64,000 nt of DNA from Kiloniella laminariae DSM 19542 (lineage in GTDB: Bacteria; Pseudomonadota; Alphaproteobacteria; Kiloniellales; Kiloniellaceae): contig NZ_KB893146.1 in assembly GCF_000374005.1 (NCBI RefSeq), forward strand, positions 151,465 through 215,464, given 5' to 3'. The notes beneath the pieces were generated by a model. The model did no database searches. It saw only the letters and a list, made by a program, of their open reading frames with translations, and was not told the DNA's origin. Shown one piece after another: positions 5,795 to 13,716 of the stretch. Made by a program: the position numbers and the translations under genes. Every line of letters starts with the position of its first letter. Position 1 is the first letter of the stretch.

Positions 5795-8540
5795 CTGGTT
5801 TATTGTTCTGGCGGCAATTGGTTATCTATCCATTCTTTTTGCGGTAGCCTATGTTGCAGACAAGCGGGCGGAACGGGGGGCCGGGATAACATCACACCCC
5901 TATATCTATGCGCTGTCTCTGGGGGTCTATTGTACTTCCTGGACTTTTTATGGTTCCGTTGGACGTGCAGCTTCAAGCGGGCTGGATTTTTTACCTATTT
6001 ATATTGGCCCAACGCTGGTTTTTATTCTCTGGTGGCTCGTGATTCGCAAGATTATCCGGATTACCAAAGCGCATCGTATTACCTCAATTGCCGATTTTAT
6101 CTCCTCGCGCTACGGCAAGAGCTCAAGGATGAGTATCCTTGTTACAGTTATCGCGATAGTCGGGATCGTTCCTTATATTTCCTTACAGCTTAAAGCTGTT
6201 GCCATCAGCTTTAACGTGCTCAAGCAGTATCCTGAAGTCATTGTGCCCAGCTATTCGCCGCCAATTGCCACGGTGGCTGATACGGCTTTCTGGGTTGCGT
6301 TGGTGATGGCGCTATTTGCCATTCTTTTTGGTACCCGAACCGTCGATAACAGTGAGCATCATGAAGGCGTCGTGGTGGCGATTGCCTTTGAATCCGTGGT
6401 TAAGTTGCTGGCTTTTCTGGCGGTCGGGATTTTTGTCACCTATGGCCTGTACGATGGATTTGGGGATCTTTTTGCCAAGGCTTCTGCCTATCCGGAGCTG
6501 GTAAAGTTAATGACCTTCGAGCAGGAGGGGGCCTATACCACCTGGGTGACCCTGACCACATTGTCTATGGTCGCGGCAATTTGTCTGCCCCGTCAGTTTC
6601 AGGTCATGGCTGTTGAAAATGTCAATGAGCCTGAATTGCGCAAGGGTGCCTGGCTTTTTCCGCTTTATCTCTTGGCAATCAATATTTTTGTCCTGCCCAT
6701 TGCACTTGGGGGGCTGCTTCAGTTCCCGGGGGGAGTCGTTGATGCCGACACCTTCGTCCTGACTTTGCCGATGGCACATCATCAAGAGTGGTTGGCACTT
6801 TTTGTGTTTTTGGGCGGCTTGTCAGCAGCGACGGGAATGGTGATCGTCGCGACCATTGCCCTGAGCACAATGGTGAGTAACGATCTGGTTATGCCAGCTC
6901 TTTTACAATTGAAGTGGCTTGGTCTGACTGAGAGAGGCGATTTCACAGGAATTGTGCTCTTTGTCCGGCGCAGCAGTATTCTTTTGATCCTGTTTTTCGG
7001 CTATGCCTATTTCCGTTTTCTGGGTGAAAGTGATGCTCTGGTCACGATTGGCCTGATCTCCTTTTCGGCAGTCTTCCAGTTTGCTCCTGCCATGCTTGGT
7101 GGCTTGTTCTGGAAGGGCGGCAACCGGTCGGGGGCCTTAACAGGATTGTTCTTGGGCTTCGTTGTCTGGGCCTACACACTCCTGCTTCCTTCTTTTGCCA
7201 AATCCGGCATCTTGCCACATTCCTTTATCACAGAAGGGCCATTGGGTATCGAAATGCTCAAGCCCTATGCCCTGTTTGGTCTGCAGGGGCTTGATAATCT
7301 CACTCATGCCCTGTTCTGGACGACGGTAGTAAATGTTGGTGCCTATGTTTTTATTTCGCTTTACAGCAAACATTCAGCCCTGGAGCGGGTGCAGGGAGCT
7401 CTCTTTGTTGATGTTTTTCGCTATGCAGATCAGGGGCCACGCTCTCAGATATGGCAGGGATCAGCCTTGGTGGAAGATCTGTTTAATCTTCTGGTCCGGT
7501 TTATCGGGCGTGCGCGGGCTGATCGCGCTTTCAGCAATTATTTTCGCGACCGGGGGCTGGAACGTCGCCGGGTGACCACGGCAGATGCTGATCTGGTTAA
7601 CTTCACCGAGCGCTTAATGGCCGGAGCCATCGGAACGGCCTCGGCCAGGGTGATGATTTCCTCTGTCGTCAAGGGGGAGGCTGTACGGATTGAAGAGGTG
7701 ATGAAAATCCTCGAGGAGACCTCCCAGGTTATCGAATATAGCCAGAGCCTTGAACAGAAATCTCTCGAACTTGAAAGTACAACACGGCAGTTGCGGGCAG
7801 CCAATGAAAGGCTCAAGGAGCTCGATCGCCTTAAGGATGAGTTCCTTTCAACAGTTAGTCACGAGTTGCGAACTCCCCTGACCTCCATCCGTTCCTTCAG
7901 CGAGATCCTGAGTGACCATCCGGATCTTGACGAAATCGAAAAAAGCAGATTTCTCCGGATCATTGTTAAAGAGAGTGTACGTCTGACCCGCTTGATCAAC
8001 CAGGTGCTGGATCTGGCCAAGATTGAGGCCGGGCAGATGGAATGGGTGGTAGAAAAGCTGGACGTGGCCCGGGTCATCGAGAACTCGGTGGAGGCCATGA
8101 GTGCTTTGCTCTCAGAGCGAACTATTCAATTGGAAAAGGATATCTGGGCCAATCTACCAGCGGTAAAGGGTGACAGGGACCGCCTGATGCAGGTCATCGT
8201 CAACCTGCTTTCCAATGCGGTGAAATTCTGTGATCCGAAAAAGGGGCGGGTCAAGGTCTCGGTACGCAGGTCAGGACCAGAACTCGTGGTTCTTGTCTCG
8301 GATAACGGCCGGGGCATTCCCTGGATCTCCAGAGAAAAGATATTTGAAAAATTTCATCAAAGCCGGGAAGGCCTGACAGATAAACCTCATGGTACCGGGT
8401 TGGGGTTAAGCATTTCACGGCAGATCGTCGAGTATTTTGGCGGACGTCTTGAACTGGTTGAATCAAGTAGCAAGGGATCAGTCTTTGGTGTTTTTCTCCC
8501 TGTAGAAGAAGACCAGGAGCAGATCAGGGCCGGAGAGTGA
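5784..8540 (+). CDS. SLC5 transporter-histidine kinase fusion (CrbS/PutP-kinase type)
   Basis: The protein has 918 residues. Residues 1 to about 520 are a sodium:solute symporter (SLC5/PutP) module with around 13 hydrophobic helices. Residues about 530-640 look like the STAC linker that joins such transporters to kinases (FVDVFRYAD, FSNYFRDRGLERRRV). A coiled coil (SLELESTTRQLRAANERLKELDRLKDEF) leads into HisKA with the phosphoacceptor H693 in SHELRTPL. The HATPase follows with NLLSNAVKF, DNGRGIP and GTGLGLSIS. There is no PAS and no attached receiver, so phosphotransfer should go to the receiver encoded at 4880. The ATG at 5784, 11 bases before the previous stop, is preceded by GGAGCC. In characterised relatives the stimulus is a short-chain acid such as acetate. 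The substrate here is unproven. Confidence 0.93.
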   Translation: MLVDWFIVLAAIGYLSILFAVAYVADKRAERGAGITSHPYIYALSLGVYCTSWTFYGSVGRAASSGLDFLPIYIGPTLVFILWWLVIRKIIRITKAHRITSIADFISSRYGKSSRMSILVTVIAIVGIVPYISLQLKAVAISFNVLKQYPEVIVPSYSPPIATVADTAFWVALVMALFAILFGTRTVDNSEHHEGVVVAIAFESVVKLLAFLAVGIFVTYGLYDGFGDLFAKASAYPELVKLMTFEQEGAYTTWVTLTTLSMVAAICLPRQFQVMAVENVNEPELRKGAWLFPLYLLAINIFVLPIALGGLLQFPGGVVDADTFVLTLPMAHHQEWLALFVFLGGLSAATGMVIVATIALSTMVSNDLVMPALLQLKWLGLTERGDFTGIVLFVRRSSILLILFFGYAYFRFLGESDALVTIGLISFSAVFQFAPAMLGGLFWKGGNRSGALTGLFLGFVVWAYTLLLPSFAKSGILPHSFITEGPLGIEMLKPYALFGLQGLDNLTHALFWTTVVNVGAYVFISLYSKHSALERVQGALFVDVFRYADQGPRSQIWQGSALVEDLFNLLVRFIGRARADRAFSNYFRDRGLERRRVTTADADLVNFTERLMAGAIGTASARVMISSVVKGEAVRIEEVMKILEETSQVIEYSQSLEQKSLELESTTRQLRAANERLKELDRLKDEFLSTVSHELRTPLTSIRSFSEILSDHPDLDEIEKSRFLRIIVKESVRLTRLINQVLDLAKIEAGQMEWVVEKLDVARVIENSVEAMSALLSERTIQLEKDIWANLPAVKGDRDRLMQVIVNLLSNAVKFCDPKKGRVKVSVRRSGPELVVLVSDNGRGIPWISREKIFEKFHQSREGLTDKPHGTGLGLSISRQIVEYFGGRLELVESSSKGSVFGVFLPVEEDQEQIRAGE

Positions 8541-8677
8541 GGGCGCGATGAGTTTCTCTGAACTGAATTGATGTAAAGAGAGCCTGCGCGATAAGATTGC
8601 ACCCGTCGGACTGATGGGGTAAAACCGCTCCAGTGCAGTGATCTGCAAAAGAGATAACACCTTTTCTGGAGCGCCGA

Positions 8678-10354
8678 ATGGCATCATATCAGTATATCTA
8701 TCAGATGGACGGGGTCTCAAAGACCTTTCCTGGCGGTAAACAGGTTCTGAAAAATATCCGTTTGAACTTCCTGCCCGGCGCCAAGATTGGTGTTCTCGGT
8801 CTGAACGGTTCGGGTAAATCAACATTGATGAAAGTCATGGCTGGCCTTGATACCGAAATCAACGGTGAAGCTCGCGCGGCCGACGGGGTGAAAGTCGGAT
8901 ATCTGTCGCAAGAACCGGCACTTGATGCTTCAAAGACAGTTGCGGGGAACGTTTTTGAGGGAGTTGCAGAAACCAAGGCGCTGTTGGAAAAGTTCGAGGA
9001 AATCAGCGCGCGGTTTGCCGAGGTTGATCCCGACGAAATGGATGCTCTGATCGAAGAGCAGGGTGAGCTGCAGGAGAAAATTGACTCCCTTGATGCCTGG
9101 GATCTGGACCGCCAGGTTGAGATTGCCATGGATGCGCTGCGCTGCCCGCCAGGGGATGCCGATGTTTCCAAGCTTTCCGGTGGGGAGCGCCGCCGTGTCG
9201 CCCTCTGTCGTCTGCTGCTTTCCAGTCCTGACATGCTGCTGCTTGATGAGCCGACCAACCACCTTGATGCTGAATCAGTGGCTTGGCTGGAACGTTTCCT
9301 TGAGGAATACAGAGGGACCGTGGTCTGTGTAACCCATGATCGCTATTTCCTCGATAACGTTGCGGGCTGGATACTGGAGCTGGATCGTGGGGAAGGTATC
9401 CCTTACGAAGGGAATTACTCCAGCTGGCTGGAACAGAAACACAAACGTCTGGCGTTGGAAGAAAAGCAGGAAAGCGCCAAACAGAAATTCCTTAAGGACG
9501 AACTCCAGTGGGTACGTCAGGGAGCCAAAGCGCGTCAGACCAAATCCAAGGCTCGTTTGCAGGCCTATGAAAACCTGGTCCAGGAAGAAAGTCAGCGGGC
9601 ACCGGACCCGGGCCGAATTGTTATTCCACCTGCGCCGCGGCTGGGCGATCTGGTTATTGAAGCAACCAATATTGGTAAGGCTTTCGGCGATCGTTTGCTT
9701 GTTGAAGACCTCAGCTTCAAAATTCCGAAAGGGGCGATTGTCGGGATTATCGGACCTAACGGTGCAGGTAAAACCACACTCTTCCGGATGATCACCGGGC
9801 AGGAAAAACCTGATAGCGGTACGCTGAACGTCGGTGATACTGTCGAAATCGGCTATGTTGATCAGAGCCGTGATGCCCTGGCTGCAGACAAGACTGTCTG
9901 GGAGGAAATTGCGGATGGTCTGGATATTATCGAGATTGGCAAACACACCTATCAGTCCCGATCTTATGTTGGTGCCTTTAATTTCAAAGGCGGCGACCAG
10001 CAGAAAAAAGTTGGACAGCTGTCTGGCGGTGAGCGTAACCGTGTTCATCTGGCAAAGATGTTACGCAAGAGTGCAAACGTTATTCTGCTCGATGAGCCGA
10101 CCAACGATCTTGATGTTGATACTCTGCGGTCTCTCGAAGAGGCCATCCTTGAATACAGCGGCTGTGTCCTCGTGACGTCGCATGACCGCTGGTTTCTTGA
10201 CCGTATCGCAACCCATATCCTTGCCTTTGAGGGTGATAGTCAGGTCGTCTGGTTCGAGGGGAATTATGAAGATTATGAAGCCGACCGGAAGCGTCGCCTT
10301 GGAGCTGCTGCTGACCAGCCGCACCGGATCAAGTACAAGCCCTTGAAAAGGTAA
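8678..10354 (+). CDS. ettA: energy-dependent translational throttle protein EttA
   Basis: This 558-residue ABC-F ATPase binds the ribosomal E site and gates the first peptide bond in response to the ATP/ADP ratio (known for E. coli EttA). Two ABC domains are visible: Walker A GLNGSGKS at residues 41-48 with signature [15 protein letters not shown], and GPNGAGKT with [15 protein letters not shown]. Both Walker B motifs read LLDEPTN. The interdomain linker carries [17 protein letters not shown]. Length and the N-terminus [18 protein letters not shown] match EttA, not Uup, a copy of which lies at 56274-58121. The gene is monocistronic, with TGGAG before the ATG and a strong terminator behind it. 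Confidence 0.95.
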   Translation: MASYQYIYQMDGVSKTFPGGKQVLKNIRLNFLPGAKIGVLGLNGSGKSTLMKVMAGLDTEINGEARAADGVKVGYLSQEPALDASKTVAGNVFEGVAETKALLEKFEEISARFAEVDPDEMDALIEEQGELQEKIDSLDAWDLDRQVEIAMDALRCPPGDADVSKLSGGERRRVALCRLLLSSPDMLLLDEPTNHLDAESVAWLERFLEEYRGTVVCVTHDRYFLDNVAGWILELDRGEGIPYEGNYSSWLEQKHKRLALEEKQESAKQKFLKDELQWVRQGAKARQTKSKARLQAYENLVQEESQRAPDPGRIVIPPAPRLGDLVIEATNIGKAFGDRLLVEDLSFKIPKGAIVGIIGPNGAGKTTLFRMITGQEKPDSGTLNVGDTVEIGYVDQSRDALAADKTVWEEIADGLDIIEIGKHTYQSRSYVGAFNFKGGDQQKKVGQLSGGERNRVHLAKMLRKSANVILLDEPTNDLDVDTLRSLEEAILEYSGCVLVTSHDRWFLDRIATHILAFEGDSQVVWFEGNYEDYEADRKRRLGAAADQPHRIKYKPLKR

Positions 10355-10392
10355 CAACTCGGTTGATTTAAAAAATTGATTGTTTGAGAAAG

Positions 10393-10421
10393 GCCCCGGT
10401 ATCGTTCCGGGGCTTTTTTTT
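10393..10421 (+). terminator. intrinsic terminator of ettA
   Basis: GCCCCGG-TATCGTT-CCGGGGC is followed by eight T residues, 38 bases after the ettA stop. Confidence 0.93.
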
Positions 10422-10464
10422 GAAGCGGAAGCCCCGCTTGAGGGACTACTGGGAACTTAGACAC

Positions 10465-10499
10465 AAAAAAGCCTGCTGAGGTTCTCAGCAGGCTTTTTT
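10465..10499. terminator. bidirectional terminator between ettA and mlaC
   Basis: GCCTGCTGAG-GTT-CTCAGCAGGC is a perfect 10-bp stem flanked by six A on the left and six T on the right. It can stop transcription from both sides. It mainly serves the minus-strand mlaA-mlaC pair, whose last stop lies 23 bases away. Confidence 0.93.
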
Positions 10500-10521
10500 A
10501 ATGAGTAGCTAAAAAGCGATG

Positions 10522-11163
10522 TTAGCTGTTGGTTCTAGGGGCAAAATCACCGGCTTTTATCTTTTCCCGAAGCTTTTGATTCAGGGTCGTAAGATTGCCA
10601 TCAACGCTTTTTAACGCGGAGGTGTAATCCGAGCGATAGGTATTCCGGAGGCTGATGCCTTCTGCTGCAACATCTGTGATAACAAAGCTTTCGTCTGCTT
10701 TCTTTTCGATGCGCCACAGTACCTGAGCAGTCTCTCCGTTTTCTGTTTTGACATCACTGAAAACGATATAGAAGTCCTGCTTTGGTGTAACCTTGGTTAT
10801 CTTGAAAGCGGCACCTGCGTAGTTATTAAAGGTCGGCAGGAAGCGCTGGACCATAATGTCTTCAAAGATCTGTTTGAATTCACTCCGGGCCGTTTCGTCT
10901 GCATTCCGCCAGTATTTGCCAATCACAAAACTGGCAATCCCATCAAGATCGAAATTTTCACTCATCAGCGCGCGAAATCTTGTCTCGCGCTCGTCTTCAC
11001 TGATGTCGTTGTTGGCGAGATGGGTTAGAGCTTTTCCCTGAAGGGCAACAAGGAATTGGCCTGCATCATCATCAGCTCTGGTCACCTGTGAGAGGACCAG
11101 GGACAAAGCAGCCCCCATAAAGAGGGCTGTTGTAAGGGAGATAAGACGTTTCATCCGGTTCAT
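10522..11163 (-). CDS. mlaC: MlaC/Ttg2D-family periplasmic phospholipid-binding protein
   Basis: This 213-residue exported protein belongs to the MlaC (toluene tolerance Ttg2) family, which carries phospholipids between the outer-membrane MlaA complex and the inner-membrane MlaFEDB transporter. An N-terminal signal peptide (MKRLISLTTALFMGAALSLV, cleavage near VTRA-DD) is followed by family features such as FDLDGIASFVIGKYWR and RFLPTFNNYAG. The ATG at 11163 starts one base after the mlaA stop; the ATG at 11154 is an equally possible start. MlaFED is not in this window. The pair ends at the bidirectional terminator at 10465. Confidence 0.88.
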   Translation of the reverse strand: MNRMKRLISLTTALFMGAALSLVLSQVTRADDDAGQFLVALQGKALTHLANNDISEDERETRFRALMSENFDLDGIASFVIGKYWRNADETARSEFKQIFEDIMVQRFLPTFNNYAGAAFKITKVTPKQDFYIVFSDVKTENGETAQVLWRIEKKADESFVITDVAAEGISLRNTYRSDYTSALKSVDGNLTTLNQKLREKIKAGDFAPRTNS

Positions 11164-11164
11164 C

Positions 11165-12088
11165 TCAGTTTGCCAGATCGGAAACCTGATCATCTTCAGG
11201 GAAGATCTCTGTCAGGCCGGGAGCCTGAGTTGGCTCGTATTCCCCGTCATTGATCTCGTTTTCACGTTTCTGGTGATAGAGAGAACGAACACGGGCGTAA
11301 AAATCAATGGAATCACGTTCCAGCTCTTCGACAGTCTCGATGTTGCGCGAACGGGTATCAATGCCGTCTGTGACACGGCGACCAATCAGAACCTCGGTGC
11401 TGGCAATATATGTCAGGGGATCCATCAATGTGTCAGCAATCATGCCGACACCATCACGAACGTTGGAGGGGCCGAGGATCGGCAGAACCAGATATGGTCC
11501 TTCTGATACGCCCCAGGTTCCCAGGGTCTGGCCAAAATCTTCTTTGACATAGCTGTGACCAACAACTTCGGCAACATCGGCAAGTCCGCCTGCGCCAAGA
11601 GTTGTGTTGATCAGGAAGCGGGCAAAAGTGTTCTCTGCTTTGGCAATGTCACCTTGCAGCAGGTCATTAGCAAGAATGACTGGTGTGTAGGTGTTGCGGA
11701 TAAAGTTGCGAACCACATCCCGTACGGGTTCTGGAACTACAAAGCGATAGCCCTGTGCGACGGGCTTGAAAATCAGGGTGTCGGCAACTTTGTTGAATCC
11801 GAAAATGAAACGGTTAACAGATTCAATAGGATCATTGTCCCCGGCTTCTACCGTTGCAGAGGCATCGGCCTGCGCCCACTGATCATCCTGATTGCTGGAT
11901 GCATCATCCTGCAACGCGGAGTTTGGTTGGCTGGCGCAACCTGCTACGAGAACGGCGACAGCTGCAAGAGCTGCAACACGATTGATGAGTCGAGAATTGA
12001 TCTCGGACAAAATACCTAACCCCACGACATTTCGCCTATCTTTGTTATGGTTCACCAGAGCTTCCCCCGCATTCCGAAAGTTTTGCAT
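11165..12088 (-). CDS. mlaA: MlaA (VacJ) outer-membrane lipoprotein
   Basis: This lipoprotein helps remove mislocalised phospholipids from the outer leaflet of the outer membrane. The lipobox LVAGC is at residue 51 of the longest frame. The family core follows: DPIESVNRFIFGFNKVAD, FIRNTYTPVILANDLLQGD, FARFLINTTLGAGGLADVA and GVSEGPYLVLPILGPSNVRDG. The lipobox is unusually far from the ATG at 12088. A TTG at 12010, about 6 bases after an AGG, would leave a normal 24-residue signal peptide, so the true start is uncertain. It forms an operon with mlaC. Confidence 0.92.
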   Translation of the reverse strand: MQNFRNAGEALVNHNKDRRNVVGLGILSEINSRLINRVAALAAVAVLVAGCASQPNSALQDDASSNQDDQWAQADASATVEAGDNDPIESVNRFIFGFNKVADTLIFKPVAQGYRFVVPEPVRDVVRNFIRNTYTPVILANDLLQGDIAKAENTFARFLINTTLGAGGLADVAEVVGHSYVKEDFGQTLGTWGVSEGPYLVLPILGPSNVRDGVGMIADTLMDPLTYIASTEVLIGRRVTDGIDTRSRNIETVEELERDSIDFYARVRSLYHQKRENEINDGEYEPTQAPGLTEIFPEDDQVSDLAN

Positions 12089-12455
12089 GCCTTAACCGCT
12101 GCGACTAAATTCCAGACACAAGCGAACACTCAAAATAAAAAATCTTGGTACTGTATCTGTTGTATACCAGAAAGCTTACAAATCCCCTAGCTTTCAGGTG
12201 CAAATACAATCTTGTGAAATTAATTATCACAGACATGGGGGTAAAACCAGTAATAAGCGCCACAAATCCGGGAGAGAAAGATGACTGTGGTATAAATGCA
12301 CCAGTTGTGCGTCATTTTTATAAAATTTTAGGGAATATTCCTCACTTGTGATGGGTAAATGTAATGATATTTTAATGGTTTCTCCGCTTTTTAACGCTCT
12401 GGTCGATTCGAGAGAAAACGCGACAAAAAAGCAACTAATTGGAAAGGATTTTTTT
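12089..12455. other. long AT-rich intergenic leader
   Basis: These 367 bases separate the divergent mlaA and thioesterase genes. I find no convincing gene. Short frames at 12145-12351 and from 12235 lack a ribosome site and recognisable content. The left part holds one copy of the 16-base repeat TTGGTACTGTATCTGT (12145-12160), whose second copy lies before the pentapeptide gene. Both promoters presumably lie here. Confidence 0.5.
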
Positions 12456-12947
12456 GTGACGATACAACCCGGGGACGTCGATCCACTTGTTTCATACCGG
12501 GGGCAGGTGCCTGCTGACTGGCTGGATTATAACGGACATATGAATGTCGCTTATTACATGCATGTCTTCTGCCACGGAACGGATGGATTTCTCGAGTTTT
12601 CCGGGGCGAATCAGGAGTATCGGGCGCAAACTGGCTGTTCTACTTTTGTTGTCGAAAACCATGTCAACTATATGCGGGAGCTGCATAAGGGGGCAAAGAT
12701 GAGGGTGGAAACCCGGTTGCTCGGTTTTGATCGTAAAAAGTTAAGTTACCATCATGCCCTTTTTCACGATACAGAAGGATACTTGGCCGCAACTTCGGAA
12801 TGGATTTCAGTTCATGTCGATCTCAAACGACGCCAGTCTTGTCCCATGCCAGATTTTCTAATGGATAATCTTGGAAAAATTCTTGAATTACAAAAAGAAA
12901 GACCTTTACCGCTTAACATCGGACGGTCGATTATGTCGTGGGGATAG
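12456..12947 (+). CDS. hot-dog fold acyl-CoA thioesterase
   Basis: This 163-residue 4HBT-family protein resembles betainyl-CoA/carnitine-type thioesterases. VPADWLDYNGHMNVAYYMHVF contains the Asp/Asn-Gly-His-Met-Asn signature of the active-site helix, followed by the strands FVVENHVNYMRELHKGAKM and KLSYHHALFH. I place the start at the GTG at 12456, which follows GGAAAGGA at 7 bases. The longer ATG frame from 12348 adds 36 residues unlike the family and has no ribosome site. No carnitine or betaine genes adjoin it, so the substrate is open. Confidence 0.83.
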   Translation: MTIQPGDVDPLVSYRGQVPADWLDYNGHMNVAYYMHVFCHGTDGFLEFSGANQEYRAQTGCSTFVVENHVNYMRELHKGAKMRVETRLLGFDRKKLSYHHALFHDTEGYLAATSEWISVHVDLKRRQSCPMPDFLMDNLGKILELQKERPLPLNIGRSIMSWG

Positions 12948-13007
12948 GGGCTCTGGTTATCGGTAAAGTTGTCTGGGTATCTACCTGATCGTTTGTCGAG
13001 AGGGCAG

Positions 13008-13023
13008 TTGGTACTGTATCTGT
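13008..13023. repeat. second copy of 16-base repeat (other at 12145-12160)
   Basis: TTGGTACTGTATCTGT occurs exactly twice, here and at 12145-12160, both times in the upstream region of a plus-strand gene. It could be a shared promoter or regulator site. A chance 16-base match somewhere in 64 kb is not very unlikely. Confidence 0.35.
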
Positions 13024-13072
13024 CTTTAGACCTGAGACGAAACAGCTTGAAGTGAAGGTCAATTTTCCTAAC

Positions 13073-13582
13073 ATGAAAGATATGAAACACAAATATCTCG
13101 CATCGGCTTTCCTGTTCCTGGCTTTTATGCTGCCGCTGAAATCAGAGGCGGCTTGCGTTGATCCTCCCCAACCTGAGGTGAACTGGCAAAGATGTAACAT
13201 GGATGGCCTTGATTATGATGAAGTCAATCTGACCGGTGCGCGGCTGCGTGATGCGAGTTTTTTGCGCAGTTCGCTAAAGGGAGCAGACCTGACAGCGATT
13301 TCAGCTTTTCGGGTCAAGTTCATCAGTACAGAACTGCAGTCTGCGGTTTTCCATTCAGCGTCGTTACCGGAAGCGGATTTTACCAAAGCAAATTTGACTG
13401 CCGTGGATTTTACCAACGCAAACCTGAAACGTGCCCGCCTTTTCAGGGCAAACCTTCGGGGGGCAAACTTGACAAATGCGCAGCTCACAGATGCTGATTT
13501 AACCCGGGCTGACCTTTCGGGTGCTCTCTGGCTGGATGGCAAGAAAATTTGTGCAGAAGGCTCTGTTGGGCGGTGTGAGTGA
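13073..13582 (+). CDS. secreted pentapeptide-repeat protein
   Basis: This roughly 169-residue protein has a signal peptide (KYLASAFLFLAFMLPLKSEA, cleavage before ACVDPP) followed by at least 14 pentapeptide units of the A(D/N)LXX type (such as GADLT, EADFT, KANLT, RANLRGANLT), which fold into a right-handed beta-helix. Two pairs of cysteines flank the repeats. Function is unknown; these exported proteins have varied roles. The start may be the ATG at 13073 or at 13082. It is followed at 134 bases by the ClC gene on the same strand. Confidence 0.8.
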   Translation: MKDMKHKYLASAFLFLAFMLPLKSEAACVDPPQPEVNWQRCNMDGLDYDEVNLTGARLRDASFLRSSLKGADLTAISAFRVKFISTELQSAVFHSASLPEADFTKANLTAVDFTNANLKRARLFRANLRGANLTNAQLTDADLTRADLSGALWLDGKKICAEGSVGRCE

Positions 13583-13716
13583 TTGACGGGAAAGTTCTCT
13601 TTACCAAGAAGAGTGCTGGATAGAGATTTCTGAAAGCGTTACTACTTGATGACATGCTTAGGGGAATGATGCTGGCAAAACGTTAAAGCCTGAGGGCTGC
13701 CGGTACGGGGAGAACC

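Noticed and set aside
12145..12351. 68-codon ORF upstream of the thioesterase gene
   Set aside because: Non-ATG start, no ribosome site, no conserved features.
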